Below, in pieces: positions 8,936 to 18,858 of a stretch of DNA of 64,000 nt. The position numbers were made by a program, and so were the translations under genes. Under the pieces are notes generated by a model that was not told the origin of the DNA, made no database searches, and saw nothing but the letters and a program-made list of their open reading frames with translations. Source of the DNA: Dickeya fangzhongdai (GTDB lineage Bacteria > Pseudomonadota > Gammaproteobacteria > Enterobacterales > Enterobacteriaceae); NCBI RefSeq assembly GCF_002812485.1, contig NZ_CP025003.1:434001-498000 (forward strand). The letters are read 5' to 3'. Each line of letters starts with the position of its first letter. Positions within the stretch are counted from its first letter, which is position 1.

Positions 8936-10360
8936 ATGTCAGGGATTCGAGATTACGCGAAATTAGCGCAAAGCATTCTGCAGGAAGTGGGTGGTCAACC
9001 GAATATTGTCGATTTTTCCCGCTGCGCCACCCGGCTACGCCTGATACTGGCGCAAACGCCTGATAACGCGAAAGCGCGCGTTCAGAGCCTGCCCGGCGTG
9101 ATTGCGGTGGTGGAGAGCGCTGGTCAGTTTCAGGTTGTCATCGGCGTGCATGTGGCGGAAGTGTATAGCCAGATGGCGGCGTTGCTCGGCGAAGGCGCAA
9201 AGCGCGGCGAAGAGCCCCGTCGGCGCGTACTGGATACGGTGATCGCCACCATGTCGGCGGTGTTCGCGCCGATTGTGTATATTCTGGCGGCGGCAGGGAT
9301 ACTGCAGGGCATACTGATCGTTATTCAGCAGTTCTCCGCCGGTTTTACGCTGACCGGCACCTATCGTGTGCTCAATTTCATGTCCTGGACGCCGTTTGCC
9401 TTTCTGCCGGTGTTTATCGCCCTGACGGCTTCCCGTCATTTTCGCTGTAATACCTATATCGCGGTGCTGTGCTGCTGCGCGCTGATCAACCCGGAATGGA
9501 CGGCGATGGCGGGGAAAATCGCCGCCGGCGAGTCGATCACTCTGTTGGGGCTGCCGCTGGCGAAGACGGTGTATACCGCGTCGGTGTTGCCGCCGCTGTT
9601 TCTGGTGTGGGTGCTGGCGTGGGTGGAGCGCCGGGTGGAAAAGCGATTGCCGGATATCGTCAGCGCGCTGTTTACCCCGTTGATCTGCTTTGTGATTGTG
9701 GTGCCGCTGACGCTGCTGTTGATCGGCCCGGCCAGTACCTGGGTCGCCACCGGGATCGCCGCCGGCTACAACGCGTTGTTCAATGCTTTCCCGGCGCTGG
9801 CGGCCGCGATTATTGGCGGCGTGTGGCAGATCATTGTGATCTTCGGCGTGCACTGGGGCATCACGCCGGTAGTGGTCGCCAACTTTGATCTGAACGGTTA
9901 CGACTCGTTTCAGGCGTTCCAGACCGTCGCCGTGGTCGCCCAGATGGCGGCCGCTTTCGGCTGTTTTTTGAAAACGCGCAACCGTGAACTGAAAGCGCGT
10001 TCGATGTCGGCGGGGGTGACGGCGATTTTCGGCATCACCGAACCGGCTATTTACGGGGTGACGCTGCGCTACAAGAAACCCTTTATCTGCGGCTGCATCG
10101 GCGGTGCGGTGGGGGCGGTCGTCGCCAGCCTGTTCGGATCGCTGTATTACGCCTATGCCGCATTGCCGGGCGTGCTGACGGTGATCAACGCCATCAGCCC
10201 GTCCGCACCGATGTCGTTTATCGGCGAGCTGGCCGGCTGCGGCGTGGCAATCGTGTTGACTATCGGGTTGGTGATGGTGGTGGGGTTTGACGATCCGGTG
10301 GAGGAAACGGCCGCGGCGCCAGCGGAGGCGGCGTCGACCCGGACCAGCGCATCGGTTTGA
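8936..10360 (+). CDS. Beta-glucoside PTS EIIBC permease (AscF-like)
   Basis: The 474-residue protein has an N-terminal EIIB domain (about 1-85) with the phosphocysteine in DFSRCATRLR, then a membrane EIIC domain from about residue 100 with roughly ten hydrophobic segments, including GITEPAIYGVTLR, the conserved EIIC signature. There is no fused EIIA domain, so a separate Crr-like EIIA is needed. It imports and phosphorylates aryl-beta-glucosides or cellobiose-type sugars. The operators upstream and the hydrolase downstream support this. The exact sugar is unknown. Confidence 0.88.
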   Translation: MSGIRDYAKLAQSILQEVGGQPNIVDFSRCATRLRLILAQTPDNAKARVQSLPGVIAVVESAGQFQVVIGVHVAEVYSQMAALLGEGAKRGEEPRRRVLDTVIATMSAVFAPIVYILAAAGILQGILIVIQQFSAGFTLTGTYRVLNFMSWTPFAFLPVFIALTASRHFRCNTYIAVLCCCALINPEWTAMAGKIAAGESITLLGLPLAKTVYTASVLPPLFLVWVLAWVERRVEKRLPDIVSALFTPLICFVIVVPLTLLLIGPASTWVATGIAAGYNALFNAFPALAAAIIGGVWQIIVIFGVHWGITPVVVANFDLNGYDSFQAFQTVAVVAQMAAAFGCFLKTRNRELKARSMSAGVTAIFGITEPAIYGVTLRYKKPFICGCIGGAVGAVVASLFGSLYYAYAALPGVLTVINAISPSAPMSFIGELAGCGVAIVLTIGLVMVVGFDDPVEETAAAPAEAASTRTSASV

Positions 10361-10378
10361 TATGACTGTGAATATTGA

Positions 10379-11863
<1,485 letters not shown>

Positions 11864-11927
11864 GCCGGGCCGGAAGCGCCGGGATTTGTGACTGGGCCGA
11901 TAACGTTGGTTTATCCGGCCCATACGC

Positions 11928-11956
11928 TGAGCCAAATCACCTGTGGATTTGGCTCA
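11928..11956. terminator. Convergent hairpin between the phospho-beta-glucosidase gene and argI
   Basis: TGAGCCAAATC (11928-11938) pairs perfectly with GATTTGGCTCA (11946-11956). A second imperfect hairpin, TGGGCCGATAA with TTATCCGGCCCA, lies just before it (about 11892-11922). U-tracts are weak, so these may act together. Confidence 0.5.
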
Positions 11957-11968
11957 TATTCTCGCTAC

Positions 11969-12985
11969 TTAAATCTCGACGCTCTGGCTCAGTGTCGCCA
12001 CCATCACCGCTTTGATGGTGTGCATGCGGTTTTCCGCCTGATCGAACACAATGCTGTGGGCGGATTCAAACACATCGTTGGTGACTTCCATACCGTTGTG
12101 CAGGCCGTATTGCTCCGCCATCTGTTTGCCGAGCGTAGTCTGGTCGTCGTGAAACGCCGGCAGGCAGTGGAGGAATTTCACCTGCGGGTTGCCGGTAGCG
12201 GCGATCATCGCGGCGTTAACCTGATACGGCCGCAGCAGGTCGATACGCTGCTGCCACACTTCTTTCGGTTCCCCCATCGAAACCCACACATCGGTATAGA
12301 TGAAGTCCACACCGTTCACCCCGGCCGCCACGTCTTCTGTCAGCGTAATCGAACCGCCGGTTTTGGCTGCCGCCGCCTGACACTCCGCCACCAGACCGGC
12401 ATCCGGCCAGCAGGCTTTCGGGGCGATTAATCGCAGATCCAGCCCGGTGATGGCGGCGGCTTCCAGCATGCTGTTGCCCATATTGTTGCGGGTGTCGCCC
12501 ACGTAGGCCAGCTTCATGCCCGACAGCGATTTACCCGGCAGGTGCTCCTGCATGGTCAGCAGGTCCGCCAGTAACTGGGTCGGGTGAAATTCGTTGGTCA
12601 GGCCGTTCCAGACCGGCACGCCGGAAAACTCGGCCAGCGTTTCCACCAACTCCTGACCGTAACCGCGGTACTGGATGCCGTCGTACATGCGGCCCAGCAC
12701 CCGGGCGGTGTCTTTCATTGATTCTTTATGACCGATCTGGCTGCCGCTGGGGCCGAGGTAGGTGACTTGCGCGCCCTGATCGTATGCAGCAACTTCGAAA
12801 GAGCAACGAGTGCGGGTCGAATCTTTTTCGAAGATGAGTGCGATGTTTTTACCTTGCAGGTAGCGGGCTTCGGCGCCGTTTTTCTTATTGGTTTTGAGCG
12901 TGGCGGCGAGAGCCAGAAGGCTGCTGATTTCAGCCGGCGTGAAATCCATCAGCCGTAAAAAATGGCGTTTGTAGAACGGGTTCAT
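11969..12985 (-). CDS. argI: Ornithine carbamoyltransferase
   Basis: The start [19 protein letters not shown] at 12985 gives 338 residues, close to E. coli ArgI (334). Motifs are intact: [10 protein letters not shown] (carbamoyl phosphate), EFHPTQ, and HCLPAFHD with the catalytic cysteine. It makes citrulline from ornithine and carbamoyl phosphate in arginine synthesis. Two ARG boxes upstream predict repression by ArgR-arginine. Convergent with the glucosidase gene. Confidence 0.97.
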   Translation of the reverse strand: MNPFYKRHFLRLMDFTPAEISSLLALAATLKTNKKNGAEARYLQGKNIALIFEKDSTRTRCSFEVAAYDQGAQVTYLGPSGSQIGHKESMKDTARVLGRMYDGIQYRGYGQELVETLAEFSGVPVWNGLTNEFHPTQLLADLLTMQEHLPGKSLSGMKLAYVGDTRNNMGNSMLEAAAITGLDLRLIAPKACWPDAGLVAECQAAAAKTGGSITLTEDVAAGVNGVDFIYTDVWVSMGEPKEVWQQRIDLLRPYQVNAAMIAATGNPQVKFLHCLPAFHDDQTTLGKQMAEQYGLHNGMEVTNDVFESAHSIVFDQAENRMHTIKAVMVATLSQSVEI

Positions 12986-13017
12986 CGTTGTCTTCTCCAT
13001 GTGGCTCAACACTGAAG

Positions 13018-13056
13018 GTTGAATTAAAATTCACTTTATATGTGTAAATATTCAAA
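13018..13056 (-). promoter_or_regulatory. Tandem ARG boxes of argI (ArgR operator)
   Basis: Core TGAATTAAAATTCA (13020-13033) is a perfect palindrome of the ArgR type. A second core TGTGTAAATATTCA (13041-13054) has one weak half. As 18-base boxes (13018-13035, 13039-13056) they are 3 bases apart, the spacing needed for one ArgR hexamer. Confidence 0.9.
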
Positions 13057-13147
13057 TTCAAGTGCCGCGTTCAAACTTTATGGTGGAGAGAGAGGCTAGC
13101 CTGTGGGAAAATAACCCTATCTTTGCCGCTTTTATGAGGACTGAGAC

Positions 13148-13576
13148 ATGGCAAACCGCGAACTGCTGGAAGAACAACGTGAAGAGACCCGTCTGATCAT
13201 TGAGGAATTGCTGGAGGACGGCAGCGATCCCGATGCGCTCTACACCATCGAACACCATTTCTCCGCCGAGAAGTTTGAAGATCTGGAAAAAGTGGCGGTG
13301 GATGCGTTCAAACTGGGTTACGAAGTTACCGACGCCGAAGAAATGGAAATGGAAGACGGCGTGGTGCTGATGTGCTGCGATGCTATCAGCGAGGTGGCGT
13401 TGAGCGCCGAGCTGATCGATCAGCAGGTGGAACAACTGCTGTCGCTGGCCGAGCGTCATGGCGTCAACTACGACGGCTGGGGCACCTATTTCGAAGACCC
13501 GGACGGCGAGGATGAAGACGAATTCGGGGAAGACGAAGACTTTTACGATGAGGATGACGACGGCAAACGTCACTGA
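13148..13576 (+). CDS. rraB: RraB, regulator of RNase E activity
   Basis: The 142-residue acidic protein [20 protein letters not shown] matches RraB (YjgD), with a conserved core ([20 protein letters not shown]) and a highly acidic tail of Asp and Glu. RraB binds the RNase E C-terminal region and changes mRNA turnover. It is divergent from argI as in E. coli. AGGACTGAGAC precedes the start. Confidence 0.95.
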   Translation: MANRELLEEQREETRLIIEELLEDGSDPDALYTIEHHFSAEKFEDLEKVAVDAFKLGYEVTDAEEMEMEDGVVLMCCDAISEVALSAELIDQQVEQLLSLAERHGVNYDGWGTYFEDPDGEDEDEFGEDEDFYDEDDDGKRH

Positions 13577-13590
13577 TTCTCGTGTTCTCT

Positions 13591-13614
13591 ATCGCCCGGC
13601 ACCCGCCGGGCGAT
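13591..13614 (+). terminator. Terminator after rraB
   Basis: ATCGCCCGGC (13591-13600) pairs perfectly with GCCGGGCGAT (13605-13614) with a 4-base loop, followed by GTGTTTTCT. Confidence 0.85.
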
Positions 13615-13651
13615 GTGTTTTCTACGCAGCGCAATGACGGCGCCTGCGCCC

Positions 13652-14155
13652 TTACAGCGTTTTCAGCATTCTGACTTCACAGTCCACATGACCTGTGTTG
13701 CCCATGGCATGCGGGATATGCTCGAAGCCGAGTCTTTCATACAGGTGGATGGCGCTGGTCAGGTGCGCGGTGGTTTCCAGATAGCAGCGGCGAAACCCCT
13801 GCTCGCGGCCAAACGTCAGCGCCAGTTCCGCCAGTTGCCGGGCAATGCCCTGGCCGCGCGCCAGCGGCAGAAAATACATTTTTTGCAATTCACAAATATC
13901 CGGCTCGCCGCCGGACAGCGGGGCCAGACCGCCGCCGCCCACCACTTCGCCGTTGCATTCCACCACCCAGTAAGCGCTGGCGGGGCGACAGTAGAGTTCG
14001 AACAACCGGTCCAGATCCGGGTCGGACACGGTATATCCCTTGTCGGCCGTCAGGCCGAATTCAGCGGAAACCCGGCGTATCACGCTGGCAATCGCCGCGT
14101 TATCCGCGGCCGTAATCGGGCGGGTCAGCAGTGGTGTGGACGCTGAAGTTGTCAT
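13652..14155 (-). CDS. yjgM: GNAT acetyltransferase YjgM
   Basis: Starting at [20 protein letters not shown] gives 167 residues, the size of E. coli YjgM; an upstream extension to 14251 has no support. The acetyl-CoA loop is in [18 protein letters not shown] and the C-terminal GNAT strand is in [15 protein letters not shown]. Position after rraB matches E. coli. The substrate is not established from sequence. Confidence 0.85.
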   Translation of the reverse strand: MTTSASTPLLTRPITAADNAAIASVIRRVSAEFGLTADKGYTVSDPDLDRLFELYCRPASAYWVVECNGEVVGGGGLAPLSGGEPDICELQKMYFLPLARGQGIARQLAELALTFGREQGFRRCYLETTAHLTSAIHLYERLGFEHIPHAMGNTGHVDCEVRMLKTL

Positions 14156-14479
14156 GTTGCTCACTCTTGTCGGCAGAATCCTGTCAGGTCGAAAACGGCG
14201 GTAATCGGCTGGCGTTTCCCGATGATACGTACCGTCGTTTACACGTATCACCGATTATACGTACCGACGCGCCGGCTCAAAACCCTGTTATTGATAAAGG
14301 CGCGTAACAAAAAGCGCAACAGCGGATTAGCGCAGCGGTAATCGCCCGACAATGATGTGGATCCCGCGTTAAACATACAGCTGAATAATCCGTTCCCATT
14401 GCGTCTCATTCTGAACATATCTTGATCTGTTTTCTCATTTATGAGATTTTTTATCAAAATTGATATTTCAGGAGACGCG

Positions 14480-15067
14480 ATGGAACCTTCCATTTCTGAA
14501 ACCGATCGTCTTTCCGAAACCGATCGTCGCTTGGCCGGGCGGCTGGCGGGGCTGCGACGTGAACGCGGCTGGTCGCTGGACGAACTGGCGCAGAACAGCG
14601 GCATCAGCCGCGCAACCTTATCCCGGCTGGAACGTATGGAGTCCAGCCCGACGGCGGCGTTGCTGGGCCGCCTGTGTGCGGTGTATGGCTGTACCCTATC
14701 GTGCCTGCTGGCCGAGGTGGAAACTCAGTTGCCGCAGAAGCTGAGCGAAGCGCAACAACCGGTATGGATTGACCCGGAAACCGGGTTTGTCCGGCGCAGT
14801 ATTTCTCCCCCTTCCGCCGGGTTTCGCGCCGAAGTGATCCACGGCGAGCTGCCGGCCGGCGTGCTTATCGATTACGCCGTGCCGCCGCTGGCGGGCCTGG
14901 AACATCATCTGTATGTGCTCGATGGCCAACTGGTTATGACGCTGGAAGGCGTGGCGCACACGCTTGGCCCGCGGGACAGCCTGCGCTATCGCCTGTATGG
15001 CGCGTCCGGTTTCCATAATCCCGGTCCGGGTCCGGTTCGCTACCTGATTGCTATCTGCGCCCCCTGA
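14480..15067 (+). CDS. XRE-family regulator with C-terminal cupin domain
   Basis: The start at 14480 follows AGGAGACGCG, giving 195 residues. A helix-turn-helix domain lies at about 17-75 (LAGLRRERGWSLDELAQNSG, then ISRATLSRLER), followed by a cupin sensor domain (LEHHLYVLDGQLVMTLEGVA). Residues 5-16 are a small tandem repeat, SETDRL then SETDRR, encoded by a near-perfect 18-base duplication. The gene is 27 bases before an acetyltransferase gene, which it probably controls together with itself. This family often regulates amino-acid or polyamine genes; the ligand is unknown. Confidence 0.8.
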   Translation: MEPSISETDRLSETDRRLAGRLAGLRRERGWSLDELAQNSGISRATLSRLERMESSPTAALLGRLCAVYGCTLSCLLAEVETQLPQKLSEAQQPVWIDPETGFVRRSISPPSAGFRAEVIHGELPAGVLIDYAVPPLAGLEHHLYVLDGQLVMTLEGVAHTLGPRDSLRYRLYGASGFHNPGPGPVRYLIAICAP

Positions 15068-15094
15068 TCTTTTTTTGCAACGGAGCTGATGATA

Positions 15095-15577
15095 ATGACA
15101 AACACATCCCCACGTGATCCGCTGGTGATCCGCAACGATGACTTGACCGGCGAGGCCACGCGAGCGCTGGTGGCCCTGCATCTGACTGGAATGCACGATA
15201 ATTCGCCGCCGGAGCAGGTATTTGCGCTGGACTTGTCCGGTTTACAGGCACCGGACGTCACGTTCTGGAGCGTCTGGCGCGGCGAGCAGATCGCCGGTAT
15301 CGGCGCGCTGAAAATGCTGCCGGACGGCAGCGGAGAACTGAAATCGATGCGCACCCATCCGCAGTGTTTGCGTCAGGGCGTGGCCGCGTGTCTGCTGGCC
15401 CATATTCTGGCCGAAGCGCGTCGGCGCGGCTTGTGTCGCCTGAGTCTGGAAACCGGCAGCGGTCCGGCATTTGAACCGGCGCTGGCGCTGTATCGTAAAC
15501 AGGGTTTCGTGAATGGCGAGGCGTTCGCTGAGTATACAGCCAGCGAATTCAATCAGTTCCTGCATCTGCCACTGTAA
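15095..15577 (+). CDS. GNAT-family N-acetyltransferase
   Basis: 160 residues from the second of two close ATGs (15095), which is better spaced from GGAG (15082-15085) than the one at 15089. The acetyl-CoA motif is clear: MRTHPQCLRQGVAACLLAHI, and the C-terminal LYRKQGFVNGEAF strand is typical of GNAT proteins. The gene follows the XRE-cupin regulator directly and is probably in one transcript with it. Substrate unknown. Confidence 0.85.
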   Translation: MTNTSPRDPLVIRNDDLTGEATRALVALHLTGMHDNSPPEQVFALDLSGLQAPDVTFWSVWRGEQIAGIGALKMLPDGSGELKSMRTHPQCLRQGVAACLLAHILAEARRRGLCRLSLETGSGPAFEPALALYRKQGFVNGEAFAEYTASEFNQFLHLPL

Positions 15578-15859
15578 ATGACGGCTTGGTTCATCTCTTT
15601 GCCGCTGCGCACAGGCGACAATATCGGCAACCGGAGGGTAACGGCGGGCGTCCTTTGCGGTTAGCGGCGTATGCCTGAACAGAATCGGGACACGGATTAT
15701 TTCATGAGTATTGTTCAGGACTAAATTATATGCCGCGATAACTAAAATTGGCGGCATATAATTATTTTTTCAATCATTAGTCTGCGAGCATTATTGGGAT
15801 ATTTTACAGGAAATATTAACATCAGGGTCCCCCGCCTATGATTACGGAAGAGTTGTTCT

Positions 15860-16927
15860 ATGGTTAATCGCTTGTTGTCTGGACTGGCTGGTCTGGTTTT
15901 TCTGTTTGTTTTATCCCCTTTTTCGACTGCACAAACGCTACAACCACAAGAAGGAAATTGGGCCGCGCCTGAATTCCGATTCCATACCGGAGAAACCGTC
16001 AACAATCTCCGTATTCATTATTACACGTTGGGCGACAGTAAAAAGCCGGCCGTATTATTGCTGCACGGCACTAATCAGCCGATCATCGCCTTATTGGCCG
16101 CCGGTTTTGGCGGTGAATTATTTGGTCCCGGCCAGCCGCTGGACGTCAGCAAATATTTCATCATCATTCCTGAAAGCATCGGTTCCGGAAAATCCGCCAA
16201 GCCGTCCGACGGCCTGCGTACTAAATTCCCACAATATAACTACGATGACATGGTGCTGGCGCAATATCGCCTGCTGACCGAAGGTCTTGGCATTAAGCAT
16301 CTGCGTCTGGTGATGGGATATTCGATGGGCGGTATGCATACCTGGATGTGGGGCGAAAAATACCCGGACATGATGGATGCGCTGGTGCCGATGGCGTCGC
16401 AGCCGAACGAACTCTCGGGCCGCAACTGGATGCTACGCCGCATGCTGATTGAGACCATCAAGCGCGATCCGGCGTGGAAAAACGGCGATTACACTAGCCA
16501 GCCGCCGTCGTTGCAGACCGCCAACATCATGTTCAGCATCGCCACCACGGGCGGTACGCTGGCCTACCAGAGCAAAGCGCCGACCCGCGCGCAGGCGGAC
16601 AAACTGGTGGACGAGCGTCTGGCCGCGCCGGTAACCAGCGACGCCAACGACTTTATTTATATCTGGAATTCCTCGGCGGATTATAACGCCTCGCCGGAAT
16701 TAAGCCGCATCAAGGCGCCGCTGCTGGTGATCAATTCCGCCGACGATGAGCGTAATCCGGTTGAAACAGGAATACTGGAAAGTGAACTGAAAAAAGTGAA
16801 ACGCGCCGAGCTGTTTTTGATCCCGGCAAGTAAAGAAACCAGCGGACACGCCACCATGATGTCGGCGAAGTTTTACAAAAATAAGCTGGGTGAATTCCTG
16901 GCGGCGGTTCCGCCACATAATAAATAA
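15860..16927 (+). CDS. Secreted alpha/beta hydrolase, MetX-like fold
   Basis: The 355-residue product has a signal peptide (about 1-24, ending FSTAQ) and an alpha/beta hydrolase fold: LLLHGTNQP (oxyanion region), nucleophile Ser in MGYSMGGMH, Asp probably in VINSADDERNP, His in TSGHATMM. The overall pattern resembles the homoserine acetyltransferase/MetX superfamily, but the export signal argues for a periplasmic esterase or acyltransferase rather than methionine synthesis. The start is weakly supported by GGAAGAGTTG upstream. Substrate unknown. Confidence 0.8.
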   Translation: MVNRLLSGLAGLVFLFVLSPFSTAQTLQPQEGNWAAPEFRFHTGETVNNLRIHYYTLGDSKKPAVLLLHGTNQPIIALLAAGFGGELFGPGQPLDVSKYFIIIPESIGSGKSAKPSDGLRTKFPQYNYDDMVLAQYRLLTEGLGIKHLRLVMGYSMGGMHTWMWGEKYPDMMDALVPMASQPNELSGRNWMLRRMLIETIKRDPAWKNGDYTSQPPSLQTANIMFSIATTGGTLAYQSKAPTRAQADKLVDERLAAPVTSDANDFIYIWNSSADYNASPELSRIKAPLLVINSADDERNPVETGILESELKKVKRAELFLIPASKETSGHATMMSAKFYKNKLGEFLAAVPPHNK

Positions 16928-16945
16928 CGGAAATTGAAAACACTG

Positions 16946-16994
16946 GGCCGGCGACTACTACACAATGATGTCTATACAATAACGCCGGCCTTTT
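16946..16994 (+). terminator. Terminator after the alpha/beta hydrolase gene
   Basis: GGCCGGCG (16946-16953) pairs with CGCCGGCC (16983-16990) across a 29-base loop and is followed by TTTTCC. Confidence 0.7.
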
Positions 16995-17082
16995 CCTTTC
17001 ATGATATTTCCTTTTCATTTTTGTTGCGGTTTACGTGTGAGCTGAAGCTCATGGTTTTCATTACCAAACAACAGGGACAATT

Positions 17083-18702
17083 ATGTTTCGTAAGATAAAG
17101 ATCCGCACAACGCTCAGTATTATGGTGTTCTCTCTGGCGGTGCTGTCATTGATTGTGGGCATCCTGGGGCTGGTAGCCGTCCAGTCGGGTAATAAATCTT
17201 TTGCGCATGTGGATAATGTGGTGCTGCCGGGGCTGGTGGCGCTGAATGAAAGCTCGGAATTGTTATTGCGCGCCCGTCTGGATTTACGGTTGTACGAGTC
17301 GCTGATGAGCAACGGAGATAAGGATGCCGCCACGGTGGCGCTCAAGCGCGCCAGAGGCAAAATCGATGACGCCGGCAAGAAGTGGCAGGAGTATCTGACG
17401 TATCCGCAGTTCGAACAGGAAAAGGCCATTTCTTCCGATATGGCGACCAAACGCGACACCCTGATGAATGAATTCATCAACCCGGCGTTTATCGCGTTGG
17501 AAGCCGGTAATCTGGATGAGTATCGCCAGCGGGCGGGTAAATCCACTTCGCTGTACGCCAATTTTGACGGCGCGGCGAAAAAGCTGGTGCAGTACAAACG
17601 TCAGAGCATTGATGAGGCGTACAGTGATTCTAATGCGCGCGTTAGCCGTATGCAGGTCATTCTGACCGTGGTGATTGTGTGCGCGCTGGTGCTGGCGGCG
17701 TTGGCCTGGTCGATTCTGACCAATCTGGTGGTAAAACCGCTCAATCAGGCGATTACCGTGTTTGACCGGATTGCCGAAGGCGACCTGCGCGCGAAAATTG
17801 AGATTCGCGGCAATAATGAAATCGCCCAGCTGTTTGGCGCGGTACAGCATATGCGCGATGGGCTGGAAGATATGGTGCTTGCGGTGCGTAACGGCACCGA
17901 CGCCATCAGCGTCGGCGTCGAGGAGATCGCGTCCGGCAACATCGATCTGTCCAGTCGTACTGAGCAGCAGGCCGCATCGCTGGATGAAACCGCCGCCAGT
18001 ATGGAACAGATTCTGGCGACGGTGAGCAATAACGAAGACAACACCCGCAAGGCCAACGATCTGGCGAAGAAAGCGTCGGATTCCGCATCCCGCGGCGGCG
18101 ATGTGGTGACGGAAGTGGTGGATACCATGCGTTCTATCCAGCAGAGTTCGTCCCGCATTTCCGACATCGTGGGCGTCATCGACGGCATCGCTTTCCAGAC
18201 CAACCTGCTGGCGCTGAACGCGGCGGTGGAAGCGGCGCGGGCGGGCGAGCAGGGCAAAGGGTTCGCGGTGGTGGCGTCCGAAGTGCGCACGCTGGCGCAG
18301 CGCAGCGCCACGGCCGCCAAAGAGATCGGCAACATGATCGATAACTCGCTGAGCCGTATCGAAAAAGGCGCCGGGCTGGTGGAAGTGGCCGGCAAGACGA
18401 TGGATGAGATCCTGTCGGATGTCCGCAAGGTGGTGGATATCATGGGCGAAATCATGCTGTCTTCCGGCGAGCAGAGCCGGGGCATTTCGCAGATCAATAT
18501 CGCCATCAGCCAGATGGACGGGGTGACCCAGCAGAACGCCAGCCTGGTGGCGGAAGTGGCGACCGCCGCCAGTTCGCTGCAGGCGCAGGTGACGCATCTG
18601 CAACAGTCGATCGCCAGCTTCCGTCTCGACAATGAGACGCAGCCGGTGCTGGGCGGCAGCCTCAATGCGCAGCCGCGCGTGGCGTTGGTCGGCGCGCAGT
18701 AA
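17083..18702 (+). CDS. Methyl-accepting chemotaxis protein
   Basis: A 539-residue chemoreceptor. TM1 is near residues 10-32, a periplasmic four-helix (TarH-type) ligand domain follows to about 188, TM2 is near 190-213, then HAMP (about 215-267) and a long methyl-accepting coiled coil. The signalling tip reads DGIAFQTNLLALNAAVEAAR, the strictly conserved hairpin. The C-terminus (RVALVGAQ) lacks the NWETF-type pentapeptide that tethers CheR in high-abundance receptors, so adaptation may depend on neighbouring receptors. The ligand is unknown. GGGACAATT precedes the ATG. Confidence 0.93.
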   Translation: MFRKIKIRTTLSIMVFSLAVLSLIVGILGLVAVQSGNKSFAHVDNVVLPGLVALNESSELLLRARLDLRLYESLMSNGDKDAATVALKRARGKIDDAGKKWQEYLTYPQFEQEKAISSDMATKRDTLMNEFINPAFIALEAGNLDEYRQRAGKSTSLYANFDGAAKKLVQYKRQSIDEAYSDSNARVSRMQVILTVVIVCALVLAALAWSILTNLVVKPLNQAITVFDRIAEGDLRAKIEIRGNNEIAQLFGAVQHMRDGLEDMVLAVRNGTDAISVGVEEIASGNIDLSSRTEQQAASLDETAASMEQILATVSNNEDNTRKANDLAKKASDSASRGGDVVTEVVDTMRSIQQSSSRISDIVGVIDGIAFQTNLLALNAAVEAARAGEQGKGFAVVASEVRTLAQRSATAAKEIGNMIDNSLSRIEKGAGLVEVAGKTMDEILSDVRKVVDIMGEIMLSSGEQSRGISQINIAISQMDGVTQQNASLVAEVATAASSLQAQVTHLQQSIASFRLDNETQPVLGGSLNAQPRVALVGAQ

Positions 18703-18736
18703 CCCACGCCGGATATAAAGTAGAATCACATCAATG

Positions 18737-18768
18737 AAAAAGCCCCGCGATGAAAAGCGGGGCTTTTT
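18737..18768 (+). terminator. Terminator after the chemoreceptor gene
   Basis: AAAAAGCCCCGC (18737-18748) pairs with GCGGGGCTTTTT (18757-18768) around an 8-base loop. The A and T tracts on both sides allow use from either direction. Confidence 0.88.
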
Positions 18769-18858
18769 ACTGTCAGCGTTAAACTCCACTGGGGAGAGGC
18801 TGATTATTGAATCAATCAAGACCGACGCCGCGTTTATCTGCGCCGGCCAATGACCTGA